Shown here: one piece after another, positions 49,997 to 59,463 of the stretch | Layout of the letters: the number at the start of each line of letters is the position of its first letter | Position numbering within the stretch: position 1 is the first letter of the stretch | Source of the DNA: Stentor roeselii | Lineage: Eukaryota; Ciliophora; Heterotrichea; Heterotrichida; Stentoridae | Length of the DNA stretch: 64,000 bases | Reading direction: 5' to 3' | Assembly (NCBI GenBank): GCA_006503475.1 | Contig: RSEH01000080.1 | Coordinates: forward strand, 1 to 64,000 | Translations under genes and position numbers: made by a program | Notes under the pieces: generated by a model | What the model was told of the DNA's origin: nothing | Database searches by the model: none | The model's input: the letters and a program-made list of their open reading frames with translations, nothing else

Positions 49997-52021
49997 ATGA
50001 AAAGATCCAACAACAGCCAAAATATCCTCCCAACAAAAAAATTAAAAATCGATCGAATCAGAAGTAAAAACTATTCAAACCTTCTAAAGCAGATCTTCAT
50101 TCTCCAAGATTCAAACTATTCAGTTTTTCTTCATCAATTCACCCGATGCAAATCATTCGGTCTTTACCTTCCTCTAACCTACCCAGAAAATATGGAGTTA
50201 GAATTTTTAAAACCCGAGAAAATTTCTCAAAAATTTTTCGAAATCCTAAAAAAATTCCAAAACAAATTCTGGCACGACTTAAAAAAAGAAAAAATTCAGC
50301 CAGAATCAGGTCAATTATCCGAAGTGAACTATTTAGTAGTTCCTTTGAAATCAGGCGAAGTGAATAACAAGAAAATAGAAAAATGTCTAAAAGAATCCTC
50401 GAAACCATTCGACCAAATCCCAATCTTAAAGCGTGAAAAGTGCATCTGGACAAACATAAAAGATTTTTCCAAAGTAAAATTTCTCTCAATAGTCCCCAGT
50501 AACATTTTTTCTTTTTTTTCTTTGTTGATCGGGCCAAAGCATCCTGATTTTCTATCTTTTGTCTCTTCAGCGAAGGGTAAAAAAGTGATAGACCTGATCC
50601 AAAAAGAGCCTCTGGCAATTCAAGCCCTTGAAAAATTTCCATATAAAGAAGAGTCCCTGACTTTATCTGAATTAGCCTTCATCAAGAACACCCGTTCAGT
50701 AGTATACGATCCAGAAAGGTACTCGAAGCAGCCATGGTTCCCCCTGGGCACTCCAATAGTAAAAACTTCTCAGCTGTTTAAATTTTACCTGAACAAGCAT
50801 GAAATGAGCCAGGTGTTTACTTTGATTGACTCTTTGATAAAAATAGAACATCTTTCTTTAGCTATTGAGTTGTCTGCCAGAATCACTTATGAAGGTCGTG
50901 TGGACTTGATGAGAAAAGCGATGACTTCGAAAAGTGCTGATAAAAATTTTAATTATGAATCGCTTGAGACTGTTGGTGACACTGTTTTGAAGTTCTTGGT
51001 CAGTCTTAGTCTTTATTTGTATCAACAGGGACTTGATGAAGGAGACTATACAAGGTTGAGAGGATTTTTGGTTAGTAATAAGATGCTTGCTGAAATTGGC
51101 TCTAGACTTGAATTGAAGTATTGGATTAGAACTGCCTTTCCTAAACATGCGAAATATGTACCTGCTTATTATTACAATTTTCAAGTCAAAAACCTCGCAT
51201 TTTTAGATGTTGAGCAGAAAGTCACTGATAGTGTCTTAGCTGATTTCATGGAAGCGATTATTGGATGTGTTTATATTGGAGAAAATATTGAAAAAGCGGC
51301 GAGATTCTTGTCGAAAATTGGACTTATCAGCAACTTTTCTAGTATTTTTGAATATTTGACGAGGGATAAGATTGCGATTCAACTTAAAGAAGATACTTTT
51401 GGACTTTACACACAAGTAGGGACTCTTTTCGCTGGAAAGCAAGTTAATATCAATGAACCCTTCATCACAATCGGTGAATACAAATACAAATTCAAATCTC
51501 TCGAAACTTTCTTTAAAGTTTTCACACATTCAAGTGTAAATCGTTTAAAAAACTATGAAACTTTCGAGTTTCTTGGAGATGCTGTTTTGGACTTACTTGT
51601 TTTATCAAGTTTATACTTTTTTAAAGAATTTGACCCGAGTTTGCTCAGTTGTTTCAAGCAGCTGATAGTATGTAATCAAAATCTCAGTTGTATCTCGCTT
51701 GTCACAGGGCTTTATAAGTATTTGAAATCGATAACTCTTGAGAAGATCCCTCAAAGCTTTGTAGAAAGTGTCCTTGAACATGACATCCTAAAAATCACTT
51801 CATTAAGTCTTGATAAGCAACTAGGAGATATCCTCGAGTCACTAATCGGAGGAATTTTAATTGATTCTAAAAGTCTCCTCGAAGCCTCTCGATTAATATC
51901 CGAACTTTTCTCAAGGCAACTATCATTCACTTTAAAATTCCACAAAGAATACCTTTTCATCTCAACATTCACATCCCATCAAAAAACATCTCCACTGCCA
52001 AAGCAGTTCAAAAGGATTTAA
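49997..52021 (+). CDS. Short Dicer-like protein with two RNase III domains
   Basis: A 674-aa endoribonuclease that should cut double-stranded RNA into small RNAs. It has no helicase. Residues ~1-290 include a segment resembling the Dicer platform/connector region (LSELAFIKNTRS, then QLFKFYL near 257); a PAZ domain is not clear. RNase IIIa (~300-430) keeps metal ligands E324 and D328 (YESLETVGD) and D416 and E419. RNase IIIb (~505-645) keeps E524 and D528 (YETFEFLGD) and D611 and E614, so both sites look active. No dsRBD is seen. This size and layout match the development-specific Dicer-like proteins of Paramecium and Tetrahymena that make scan RNAs for genome rearrangement; that role is inference. 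Tail to tail with L11, 13 bases apart. Confidence 0.92.
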   Translation: MKRSNNSQNILPTKKLKIDRIRSKNYSNLLKQIFILQDSNYSVFLHQFTRCKSFGLYLPLTYPENMELEFLKPEKISQKFFEILKKFQNKFWHDLKKEKIQPESGQLSEVNYLVVPLKSGEVNNKKIEKCLKESSKPFDQIPILKREKCIWTNIKDFSKVKFLSIVPSNIFSFFSLLIGPKHPDFLSFVSSAKGKKVIDLIQKEPLAIQALEKFPYKEESLTLSELAFIKNTRSVVYDPERYSKQPWFPLGTPIVKTSQLFKFYLNKHEMSQVFTLIDSLIKIEHLSLAIELSARITYEGRVDLMRKAMTSKSADKNFNYESLETVGDTVLKFLVSLSLYLYQQGLDEGDYTRLRGFLVSNKMLAEIGSRLELKYWIRTAFPKHAKYVPAYYYNFQVKNLAFLDVEQKVTDSVLADFMEAIIGCVYIGENIEKAARFLSKIGLISNFSSIFEYLTRDKIAIQLKEDTFGLYTQVGTLFAGKQVNINEPFITIGEYKYKFKSLETFFKVFTHSSVNRLKNYETFEFLGDAVLDLLVLSSLYFFKEFDPSLLSCFKQLIVCNQNLSCISLVTGLYKYLKSITLEKIPQSFVESVLEHDILKITSLSLDKQLGDILESLIGGILIDSKSLLEASRLISELFSRQLSFTLKFHKEYLFISTFTSHQKTSPLPKQFKRI

Positions 52022-52034
52022 CCATTCTAACTAC

Positions 52035-52562
52035 TTAGTTAATGAGAATTCCTTCATATCTCTGCACAAACCACTGCATAGCTTCTTCTTTAGTGACTCT
52101 ATGTGACCTTCCAATGGTGGAGGTCGCATGTCTTCTCTTAGAAATTCTATAACCAGCCCTTTTCAAGACAACGTAAAAGTCCATTCCGTAAATACCCGTT
52201 CCTGGGTCGTACTTGATGCCAAGGTCGATGTGCTCTTGGATACCAAATCCGAAGTTTCCAGTATTACTGAAGTTTTTCTTTTTCAGCTCGAATTCCTTCA
52301 CCTTCAGACCTCGCTCCAAGATGTCTTCGGCCTTTGAACCTCGGACTGTCGCGTGAACTGCAATCTTGTCGTTTCTACGGATGCCAAAGGACCGGATGGT
52401 GTATGATGCTTTTGAGAATACTGGCTTCTGCTCTGTGAGGTCGGCTAAGACTTTACTTGCTCTGGTCACTCTGTCACCTGCCTCGCCTACACAGATGTTC
52501 AGAACAAGTTTGTCTATTTTTATGTTCCTCATAGGGTTTTCCTGCCTCTCAGCTTTCACCAT
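52035..52562 (-). CDS. RPL11: 60S ribosomal protein L11 (uL5)
   Basis: A 175-aa protein of normal eukaryotic L11 length. It carries the family blocks ENPMR.IKI.KLVLN (residues 7-21), AGDR..RA.KVL..L (32-46), [14 protein letters not shown] (58-72) and a [22 protein letters not shown] centre, then RRI-type C-terminal basic blocks. It is part of the large subunit central protuberance and binds 5S rRNA. No intron. The ATG at 52562 is the first in frame. The 3' end abuts the Dicer-like gene, and the upstream flank on its coding strand is C-rich. Confidence 0.98.
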   Translation of the reverse strand: MVKAERQENPMRNIKIDKLVLNICVGEAGDRVTRASKVLADLTEQKPVFSKASYTIRSFGIRRNDKIAVHATVRGSKAEDILERGLKVKEFELKKKNFSNTGNFGFGIQEHIDLGIKYDPGTGIYGMDFYVVLKRAGYRISKRRHATSTIGRSHRVTKEEAMQWFVQRYEGILIN

Positions 52563-52618
52563 TGAAATTGATTATTAGGAGTGGAATTGATGAGTTTTAG
52601 GAAAATTTTAAAAGATTT

Positions 52619-52733
52619 GGGGTTATTATGGGGTTTGGGGGTTTAAGGGTTTTAGGGGGTTTTTTGGAGGATTGGGATGGATTTTGGGTTGTTGAGGGTT
52701 TTGGGGATTTTTGATAGGTTTTTGGGGAGGGTC
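52619..52733 (+). promoter_or_regulatory. G-run tract upstream of RPL11 (G-quadruplex-prone)
   Basis: At least ten runs of three or more G, spaced by short T/A-rich loops (such as GGGG..TTTGGGGG..TTTAAGGG), lie 57-171 bases upstream of the L11 start, on the strand opposite its coding strand. On the L11 strand this is the C-rich leader seen at core genes, in its most extreme form. The G strand fits the usual intramolecular quadruplex pattern. It resembles telomeric repeats only in part and has no fixed repeat unit. Confidence 0.7.
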
Positions 52734-52881
52734 TTGAGATCTTTGATTGTTTTGGAGTTCTTAGATTTTCATATGCCTTTGATTCGATGATAAAATTTAT
52801 GAATCTCGTGAATATTTTTATTGTATTAAATTTTGAAAAGCTTGATTACATTATCCCTTTTTAATAGTTCGGAATTTATAA

Positions 52882-55254
52882 ATGGTGGATCAACTGGATG
52901 ATCTTCGAATCGTCGAATATGAGGAAGAATGCTATTATTGCTTCAATGTGAACCTTGAAACTCTTGTGCAATGTGTGATATGTGGAAAATGGCTTTGCAA
53001 TGAAATCTTTAACAATCGAAATTCAACTTGCTTAGTTCATCACCTGAAAAAGAGCAATCATAACTATTTAATGCTCAATAAAAAAATCAAATCCAACAAT
53101 AACCTTTTGTTTTGCACTGACTGTAATTACAGAAATTGTTTTTCTTTAGGATATTGCACAAAGACGTATAAAATTTACTGTAGACATCCCTGTGCAACAA
53201 AACGAGGACTGACTGAGGAAAATTGGGTTTCTTTATTTGAAAATAATTGCTTGTCGATACCTAACCATGATTTCTATTTCGGTCGTAACAGTAAATTACC
53301 AAAAGATTTTGGAAATGATAACGACTATAATGAATTTATGGAAAGTTTTAGAATACGAAAGATATATAAATCAAATGAGGAATATAGTTATGTTTTTATT
53401 AATTTACTTGAAATAGAAAAAGAAAGAGAAGAAAGTTTACGTAAAAGAGATAATATTTTTAATGTTATGTTATATTACAAAAATGGTAAAAATTACTTTT
53501 GGGGATATGAACATAACTGCTCATTTAAAGCCAATTCAAAAATTATTATAAAAATTGACCGATTTTCAATCAGAGGAAAACTAACACAAATAAAAGATCA
53601 AAAATACTATATAGAGAAATTAGAAGTTCCAATCACTACGAAAATCCAGGTGCACATAAGTCTTCATGATAATTATTCACCTATTCCAAAAATTCAAAGA
53701 GCTTTGACAAAATTTTCAGAAAACAATTTACTTGAACCTCATCTAAATAGAGCGATACTAGGTAAAGGTGTTGATGATTATAATTTCCCTTTAAAGAAAG
53801 ATTATTCAATACCGGATAATAAAAAATTGAATTCATCTCAAAACGAAGCTATATCATCTGCTTTGAGTCACAATTTAAGTCTAATTTCAGGACCACCTGG
53901 CACTGGAAAAACAGTAACAGCAGTAGCTTTAATTCATCATATTTATAATTTTAGTCAAGATAAAATATTAGTCTGTGCCTATTCCAATGTGGCGATAACA
54001 TTAATTTCAGAGAAGTTAATAGAAGCCAATATAGATATATTACAGATTGTTGCAATAGATAAAATCAAACAATTTGGTCAAGAGGAAAGGACTCTGGATT
54101 ATAAAACAAAAGAAATATTGAAAGTTGATGAAGAATATTTACAATTAAAAGAAGAAAAATTATCTCTAAAATCGAAAAGATCATGGGTAGATATTGAGAA
54201 AAGAGTAGGAGAAATTAATCAGAAAATGCAAAATTTGAAGGAAAAAGTGCAGAATTCAATTATTGATAAATATAGGGTCATTTGTGTTACATGTGTCACT
54301 TCATATCATAAAGCTTTAAATGATAGGAAATATGAGCATATTATTATTGATGAAGCTACTCAAGCGAAAGAACCTGAGACTTTCATCAGCTTTTTACATG
54401 AACCTGAACATATTGTGCTGATAGGAGATGTGCATCAATTAGGACCATTTGCAAAAAGCAAGGCATGTATAAAGCTTGGATTAGATATCTCTATGTTTGA
54501 AAGATTCAATGTATTGAAATACCCAAATTCCATACTAAAGATTCAATATCGAATGCATCCTGAAATTGCAAAATTTCCGAATAAAACATTCTATAACAAC
54601 GAATTAATTAATGGAGTGAGTGATAACGAAAGAAAGTTTGATTTTAGTTTACCACATCCAATAACAGATAATCCAGTTACATTTTATAACGTTAAAGGAT
54701 CAGAAGAAAATGTTTTTAGAACCAAAGTAAATAGATATGAAAAAAAAGCTTTAGTTGACATAATTGATTTTTTATATGAGAATTGGGTAGATAGCTCGAA
54801 AATTGGGATAATCACTTTTTATTCAGGCCAAGCAGGGTATATTCAAAGTTACCTCGATTATTATTTTGATTCAAAATATTATCAATATCATCAAGATATC
54901 CAAGGAGAAGATGATTTCATGAAAAAACTAAAAATTATGAGTGTTGATTCTTGTCAAGGGAAAGAATTTGATTTTGTTATTTTGTCTTGTGTTAGAAATA
55001 ATTTTGGTGATATTGGATTTCTCAAATCTTATAGAAGGTTCAATGTTTCTTTGACAAGAGCTAAAACAAAATTAATTGTCATTGGAAGTGTTAGTTTACT
55101 AAAAAATAAAGAACTGTGGGAAAATTTCTTGTATGAGAACAAGAACTCTATTGTTACAGGAAAGTTTAAAAATATATCAAAATATAAACTTAATATTTCA
55201 GAACCAAAGAAATATAATATACCGAATGATGATAAATTTTTGAAAAGTGATTAA
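52882..55254 (+). CDS. UPF1-like SF1 RNA helicase, copy 1
   Basis: A 790-aa protein collinear with UPF1/RENT1. The N-terminal Cys/His zinc domain (~15-115) has C17YYC20, KWLCN, CTDC and CR.PCA at the places expected for the UPF2-binding CH domain. A 1B-like insertion follows (~185-265), then the helicase core: GPPGTGKT 337-344, DEAT 490-493, GDVHQLGP, QYRMHP, SVDSCQGKE and SLTRAK. UPF1 drives nonsense-mediated decay. The usual N-terminal and SQ-rich C-terminal extensions are absent and it is AT-rich, so this may be a divergent paralogue rather than the canonical UPF1. A second copy follows 1.48 kb downstream in the same direction. Confidence 0.93.
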   Translation: MVDQLDDLRIVEYEEECYYCFNVNLETLVQCVICGKWLCNEIFNNRNSTCLVHHLKKSNHNYLMLNKKIKSNNNLLFCTDCNYRNCFSLGYCTKTYKIYCRHPCATKRGLTEENWVSLFENNCLSIPNHDFYFGRNSKLPKDFGNDNDYNEFMESFRIRKIYKSNEEYSYVFINLLEIEKEREESLRKRDNIFNVMLYYKNGKNYFWGYEHNCSFKANSKIIIKIDRFSIRGKLTQIKDQKYYIEKLEVPITTKIQVHISLHDNYSPIPKIQRALTKFSENNLLEPHLNRAILGKGVDDYNFPLKKDYSIPDNKKLNSSQNEAISSALSHNLSLISGPPGTGKTVTAVALIHHIYNFSQDKILVCAYSNVAITLISEKLIEANIDILQIVAIDKIKQFGQEERTLDYKTKEILKVDEEYLQLKEEKLSLKSKRSWVDIEKRVGEINQKMQNLKEKVQNSIIDKYRVICVTCVTSYHKALNDRKYEHIIIDEATQAKEPETFISFLHEPEHIVLIGDVHQLGPFAKSKACIKLGLDISMFERFNVLKYPNSILKIQYRMHPEIAKFPNKTFYNNELINGVSDNERKFDFSLPHPITDNPVTFYNVKGSEENVFRTKVNRYEKKALVDIIDFLYENWVDSSKIGIITFYSGQAGYIQSYLDYYFDSKYYQYHQDIQGEDDFMKKLKIMSVDSCQGKEFDFVILSCVRNNFGDIGFLKSYRRFNVSLTRAKTKLIVIGSVSLLKNKELWENFLYENKNSIVTGKFKNISKYKLNISEPKKYNIPNDDKFLKSD

Positions 55255-56729
55255 TATACTAGTCTTAGAGTAAATTTATTATTAATTCTATGAATATGTT
55301 GAATTCAATGATTTTAATTATATAAGTGTCAATAAGTTTTAGATTATTATTGATATAAGGATATTTATATTTCAAACATTTATGTGAATGATTACTTTCA
55401 ACAACTTACTGACTTATGTCAAAATAAATTTGAAATCTAATTGGCATATTCTATTTTCTATCAAGATTTTTCATTTTAAGTATCGAGGCAGATACCATAA
55501 GTGACTTAATAAATGAAGAAAACTCTAGAACTTTGAATTATTATGCAAGGTATTATCTCAAGTGGCGTACAATGATATAAAATATTATTATCAGCTCTCC
55601 TATATCATCAATTCTGTTGAGATAATTTCACTTTTCTATATAAATTAGTAGCTCAATAACTAGTTTCAAAATAAATATGCAATAAAGATGTTGAACAAGT
55701 TTACTAAATCAAAGCCTGCAGGTATTCGCTTAAAAACCATTTAATTCTTTCTTTTACTTAATACTCAATAAAAGAACTTGAACATTCATCGCCTCACTTT
55801 CTATGACAAGGTTGAATATTTTGGAGGCTTGTTATCTTCTAAAAGCTAGAGCTTCAATTTATGGATTAATTCAGAATGTGTTTGTTTAACACTCACTTAA
55901 TTTCTGATACTTCAGGATATATTAATCATTTCTCATTAGAACTGTGCTTAGATTCATTTACTCATGGATATCAACTGGTCTAGATCCTGGCAGTATTAAA
56001 TAAAGGTATTATCCTTCAGAGTTTGCCAAATATATATGCGCTAGAAAATTATATCTGCATTATGAGAAATTCTTTAACATTTAGAATACTTGAACATTGA
56101 TAAGATATTTTATGTTTCGAACTTTAAATTTAATATTTAATTATGATGTTGTTTTTCCCTATATGCCATATAAACTAATTTAAATTTAATATTTAATTAT
56201 GATATTGTTTTTCCCTATATGCCATATAAACTAATTATTTAAAGCTTTTTGGAATTATGGGTTCATCCAAAAGAGGACAAAGAAGACATAGCTATTCTAT
56301 TATCTAGCGATCATGAAGAAATACTGAGTAAAATTTATCTATTTTTAGTAATCATAAGTTTATTGATCCTAAGTGTTAATTATGTAAATGATTCTAACTA
56401 AATCACTTTCCTTATGGTAATTCGTTAGATGCAGATTGTAAATATATAGATTCATTCTTAAATATTAATTATATGTATATCTTTAGATTTAATCGAAATT
56501 ATATGAAGCCTAAACTTAATTTCATGGTTTTTCGGGTTAATGTTAGAAAGAAAGATTAGGCTAAAAGGCTAATATGATTCGGGAATATTTATAGAGATTT
56601 GAATTTTTTTAAAATTAGATTTTCATTAGAGTGATGAGTAGTATTTGTATTGATACTTCAAATCATTCTGAACTTGAAACAAATTGATTGAACTGAAAAA
56701 TTCTAAAAATTTCTTATAAAGGCTTGAAT
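55255..56729. other. Intergenic between the two UPF1-like genes
   Basis: About 1.5 kb of AT-rich DNA. Apart from the 56-bp tandem duplication at 56123-56234 I see nothing supportable: no third helicase relic, no RNA gene. Confidence 0.5.
56123..56234. repeat. Tandem duplication, 56 bp x 2
   Basis: Two adjacent copies starting 'tttaaatttaatatttaatt' and ending 'gccatataaactaa' (56123-56178 and 56179-56234), with one difference (gatGttg against gatAttg). A recent slip or unequal-exchange duplication in non-coding DNA. Confidence 0.95.
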
Positions 56730-59231
56730 ATGTCGGAATCTAGTGAAGAATCTGATCAACCTCAAAGATTTGAGTCATCTGAAGGTTTTGATTCATCTGA
56801 AGGACTACCCGCATGCTACTATTGTGAAAACCAGAACCAAGAAACACTTATTTACTGTGCAGATAATGAATGCTGCTTTTGGTTCTGCAATGAAAAATTT
56901 CTAAATAGATCGAAAAGCTGTCTATATATTCATCTAATGAGAACTTGTCACAGTTATTTGATACTCAACATAAATATCTTTAATGAATACATAGGTCTTG
57001 AATGCTTTCGCTGTGGCTGCAGAAATTGTTTTGTTCTCGGATATAAAACAGGAACATATGAATTATACTGCAGGTTTCCATGCGCAAGAAATCTTAGATT
57101 GCAAGGTGATCAATGGGCTTCTTTGTTTCCACATAAATTTCTTTCGATTCCAAATAAAAATTTTGATTTTCATAAAAGAAGTTCACTTCCGAATAATTTC
57201 GGAGAGTATAACGATTATACATATGAAATGGAGTCATTTAGGATTCGCAGAATGTATTCATCAAAATCTTTATATAACTTCATATTCAATAATTTACTAT
57301 TACTGGAAAGAGAAGAAGAAGAAAGATTACATAGGGCTGACAAGATTACAAATGTGATGCTTTATCAAACTAATAATCCTCATTCTGTTAAATTTTATGG
57401 AAATATGTATCACTGCAAGTTTAGGGTTTATTCAAAAATCACTCTGAAATATAATGAGATTCAAAATATAGAAAATACAGAAATTACAGAAAATACAGAA
57501 ATTACAGAAAATACACAAATTACACAAATTAGAGAAAATAGAGGAAGAATAAAAAGAATCAGCCAAGGAGTTTATTATGTAGATAGACTAATTCACCCTA
57601 TTAGAAGTATTACTCAGTGCGATATTTTTATTAAAGAATTTAAAAGTCCTACATTGAAATTGCAAATTGCTTTAAATACTTTTGAAATGAATTCTGAGAT
57701 GAATGTTTCTTTAGAAAAAGCAATTCTTGGAAATGGATCATCTCGATTTCATTTTCCCATTTTGAACAACTACTCAGTTCCAAATAGACTACCTTTAGAT
57801 AATTCTCAAAATCAAGCAATAACTAACGCTTTATCTCACAATTTGTCTATAATATCAGGACCTCCAGGTACAGGAAAAACTGAAACAGTAACAGCATTAG
57901 TTAATCATATATATAGGAAAAGTCAAGATAGTATCCTTGTGTGTGCATTTTCTAATGTTGCAATAACTTTAATAAAAAAGAAACTAATAGAATCGAAAAT
58001 TAAAGCTATTCAAGTAGTATCTCTAGACAAAAAAAAGGAATTTAGAAATGACAGAAATACTTTACATAAAAAAACGGCTTTCAGACTCAGAAATGATGAA
58101 GGCTACAAAAAACTTCTCGAAGAAAAAAAACAAATCAAACAAAGAATAAATAATCGTCAAAATATTAAACAAAATTTCATTCATTTAGAAAATGTTGAAA
58201 AACGCATAAAAGAATATGAAGAACCAACCGAAGAACAAATAATTCATGATTATCGAGTGATTTGTGTTACCTGCGTCACATCTAATTACAAACCCTTAAG
58301 TAGAAAGAAATTTACTCATATCATAGTAGATGAAGCAAGTCAGGCAAAAGAACCTGAATCACTTATTTCATTTCTACACAAAGCAGAGCATATTGTCCTC
58401 GTTGGTGATGAGCATCAACTCGGATCTGTTGTTAAAAGCAAAGCTGCTCTTAAACTAGGATTGGGAATTTCATTATTTCAAAGACTGATTTCGCAAGGGT
58501 ATCCAAACAGCTATTTAAATATTCAATATAGGATGCATCCAGTAATAGCGAAATTTCCTAATAAAACATTTTACGAAAATAGGTTGCGAAATGGTGTGAA
58601 TGATGCTCAAAGGGCTTTAAGTTTTGATTTTCCTTCTCCAATAAATAGGAATCCAATCACAATTATTGATATTCAAGGAATAGAAGAAAATACTTCAAGG
58701 ACAATGGTTAATAGATATGAAGTCGAAGCTCTTACTGATATTTTAGATTTTTTATATGAAAAATGGATCGATGGTTCAAATATTGGCATCATTTCTTTTT
58801 ACTCAGGGCAAGTCGGGTATATTCAGAATTATTTGAGACACTATTTCAAACATAATAATTACATTTATCATGTTGAAAACCAAAATGATAGATTTGTACA
58901 AGACTTAAATATTATGAGTGTTGATTCTTGTCAGGGAAAAGAATATGATTATGTTATTCTTTCTTGTGTTAGAAGTCACATGGATAATATTGGATTTCTT
59001 AATAATTACAAAAGAGTAAATGTTGCTCTGACTAGGGCAAAAAAAAAGTTGATAATTCTTGGAAATGTGACATCATTATTGAATAATGTGCTGTGGCATA
59101 ATTATTTATATTTATATCGATCATGTATAGTGACTGGAACGTTTTACAATTTAAGGCAGTCAAATATTCATATTAGAAAACCACGAAGATATGTATTGGA
59201 TAGAGATCTTCCGTTTTCAACACAGGTTTAG
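56730..59231 (+). CDS. UPF1-like SF1 RNA helicase, copy 2
   Basis: An 833-aa protein from the ATG at 56730, clearly a paralogue of copy 1 upstream. The same CH zinc domain is present (~28-140; CYYCEN, FWFCNE, CFRCGCRNC, CR.PCA). The helicase motifs follow: GPPGTGKT 377-384, DEAS 534-537, GDEHQLGS, QYRMHP, SVDSCQGKE and ALTRAK. It differs by an acidic serine-rich N-terminus (about 30 aa) and by a short ENTEIT repeat inside the 1B-like region. Motif II reads DEAS and motif III ends in S rather than P. RNA decay role inferred from family. AT-rich like copy 1. Confidence 0.93.
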   Translation: MSESSEESDQPQRFESSEGFDSSEGLPACYYCENQNQETLIYCADNECCFWFCNEKFLNRSKSCLYIHLMRTCHSYLILNINIFNEYIGLECFRCGCRNCFVLGYKTGTYELYCRFPCARNLRLQGDQWASLFPHKFLSIPNKNFDFHKRSSLPNNFGEYNDYTYEMESFRIRRMYSSKSLYNFIFNNLLLLEREEEERLHRADKITNVMLYQTNNPHSVKFYGNMYHCKFRVYSKITLKYNEIQNIENTEITENTEITENTQITQIRENRGRIKRISQGVYYVDRLIHPIRSITQCDIFIKEFKSPTLKLQIALNTFEMNSEMNVSLEKAILGNGSSRFHFPILNNYSVPNRLPLDNSQNQAITNALSHNLSIISGPPGTGKTETVTALVNHIYRKSQDSILVCAFSNVAITLIKKKLIESKIKAIQVVSLDKKKEFRNDRNTLHKKTAFRLRNDEGYKKLLEEKKQIKQRINNRQNIKQNFIHLENVEKRIKEYEEPTEEQIIHDYRVICVTCVTSNYKPLSRKKFTHIIVDEASQAKEPESLISFLHKAEHIVLVGDEHQLGSVVKSKAALKLGLGISLFQRLISQGYPNSYLNIQYRMHPVIAKFPNKTFYENRLRNGVNDAQRALSFDFPSPINRNPITIIDIQGIEENTSRTMVNRYEVEALTDILDFLYEKWIDGSNIGIISFYSGQVGYIQNYLRHYFKHNNYIYHVENQNDRFVQDLNIMSVDSCQGKEYDYVILSCVRSHMDNIGFLNNYKRVNVALTRAKKKLIILGNVTSLLNNVLWHNYLYLYRSCIVTGTFYNLRQSNIHIRKPRRYVLDRDLPFSTQV
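57471..57524 (+). repeat. In-frame 18-bp repeat x 3 inside UPF1-like copy 2
   Basis: The unit 'gaaaatacagaaattaca' (ENTEIT) occurs three times head to tail, the last with one change, and is followed by a partial copy. It lies in the 1B-like accessory loop, keeps frame, and is absent from copy 1, so it looks like a recent slippage insertion. Confidence 0.93.
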
Positions 59232-59463
59232 TTAATTAGTTTATTATCAATTATAGGCATACTTAATTAAAAAACAAAAGTAGTTATAAACAAATAAATC
59301 AAGAAAGAAATATATATAAAATCTTCTTATTTCTATAAGATACCAATTTATCCTCAATTTTCAAAATCAAATTTCCAATGATCCAAAAATAAATATTCCA
59401 TAATACCAATATTCATCTCTCATCTTCAATATCTAAAATTACATTAATTACTAATATTTACCG

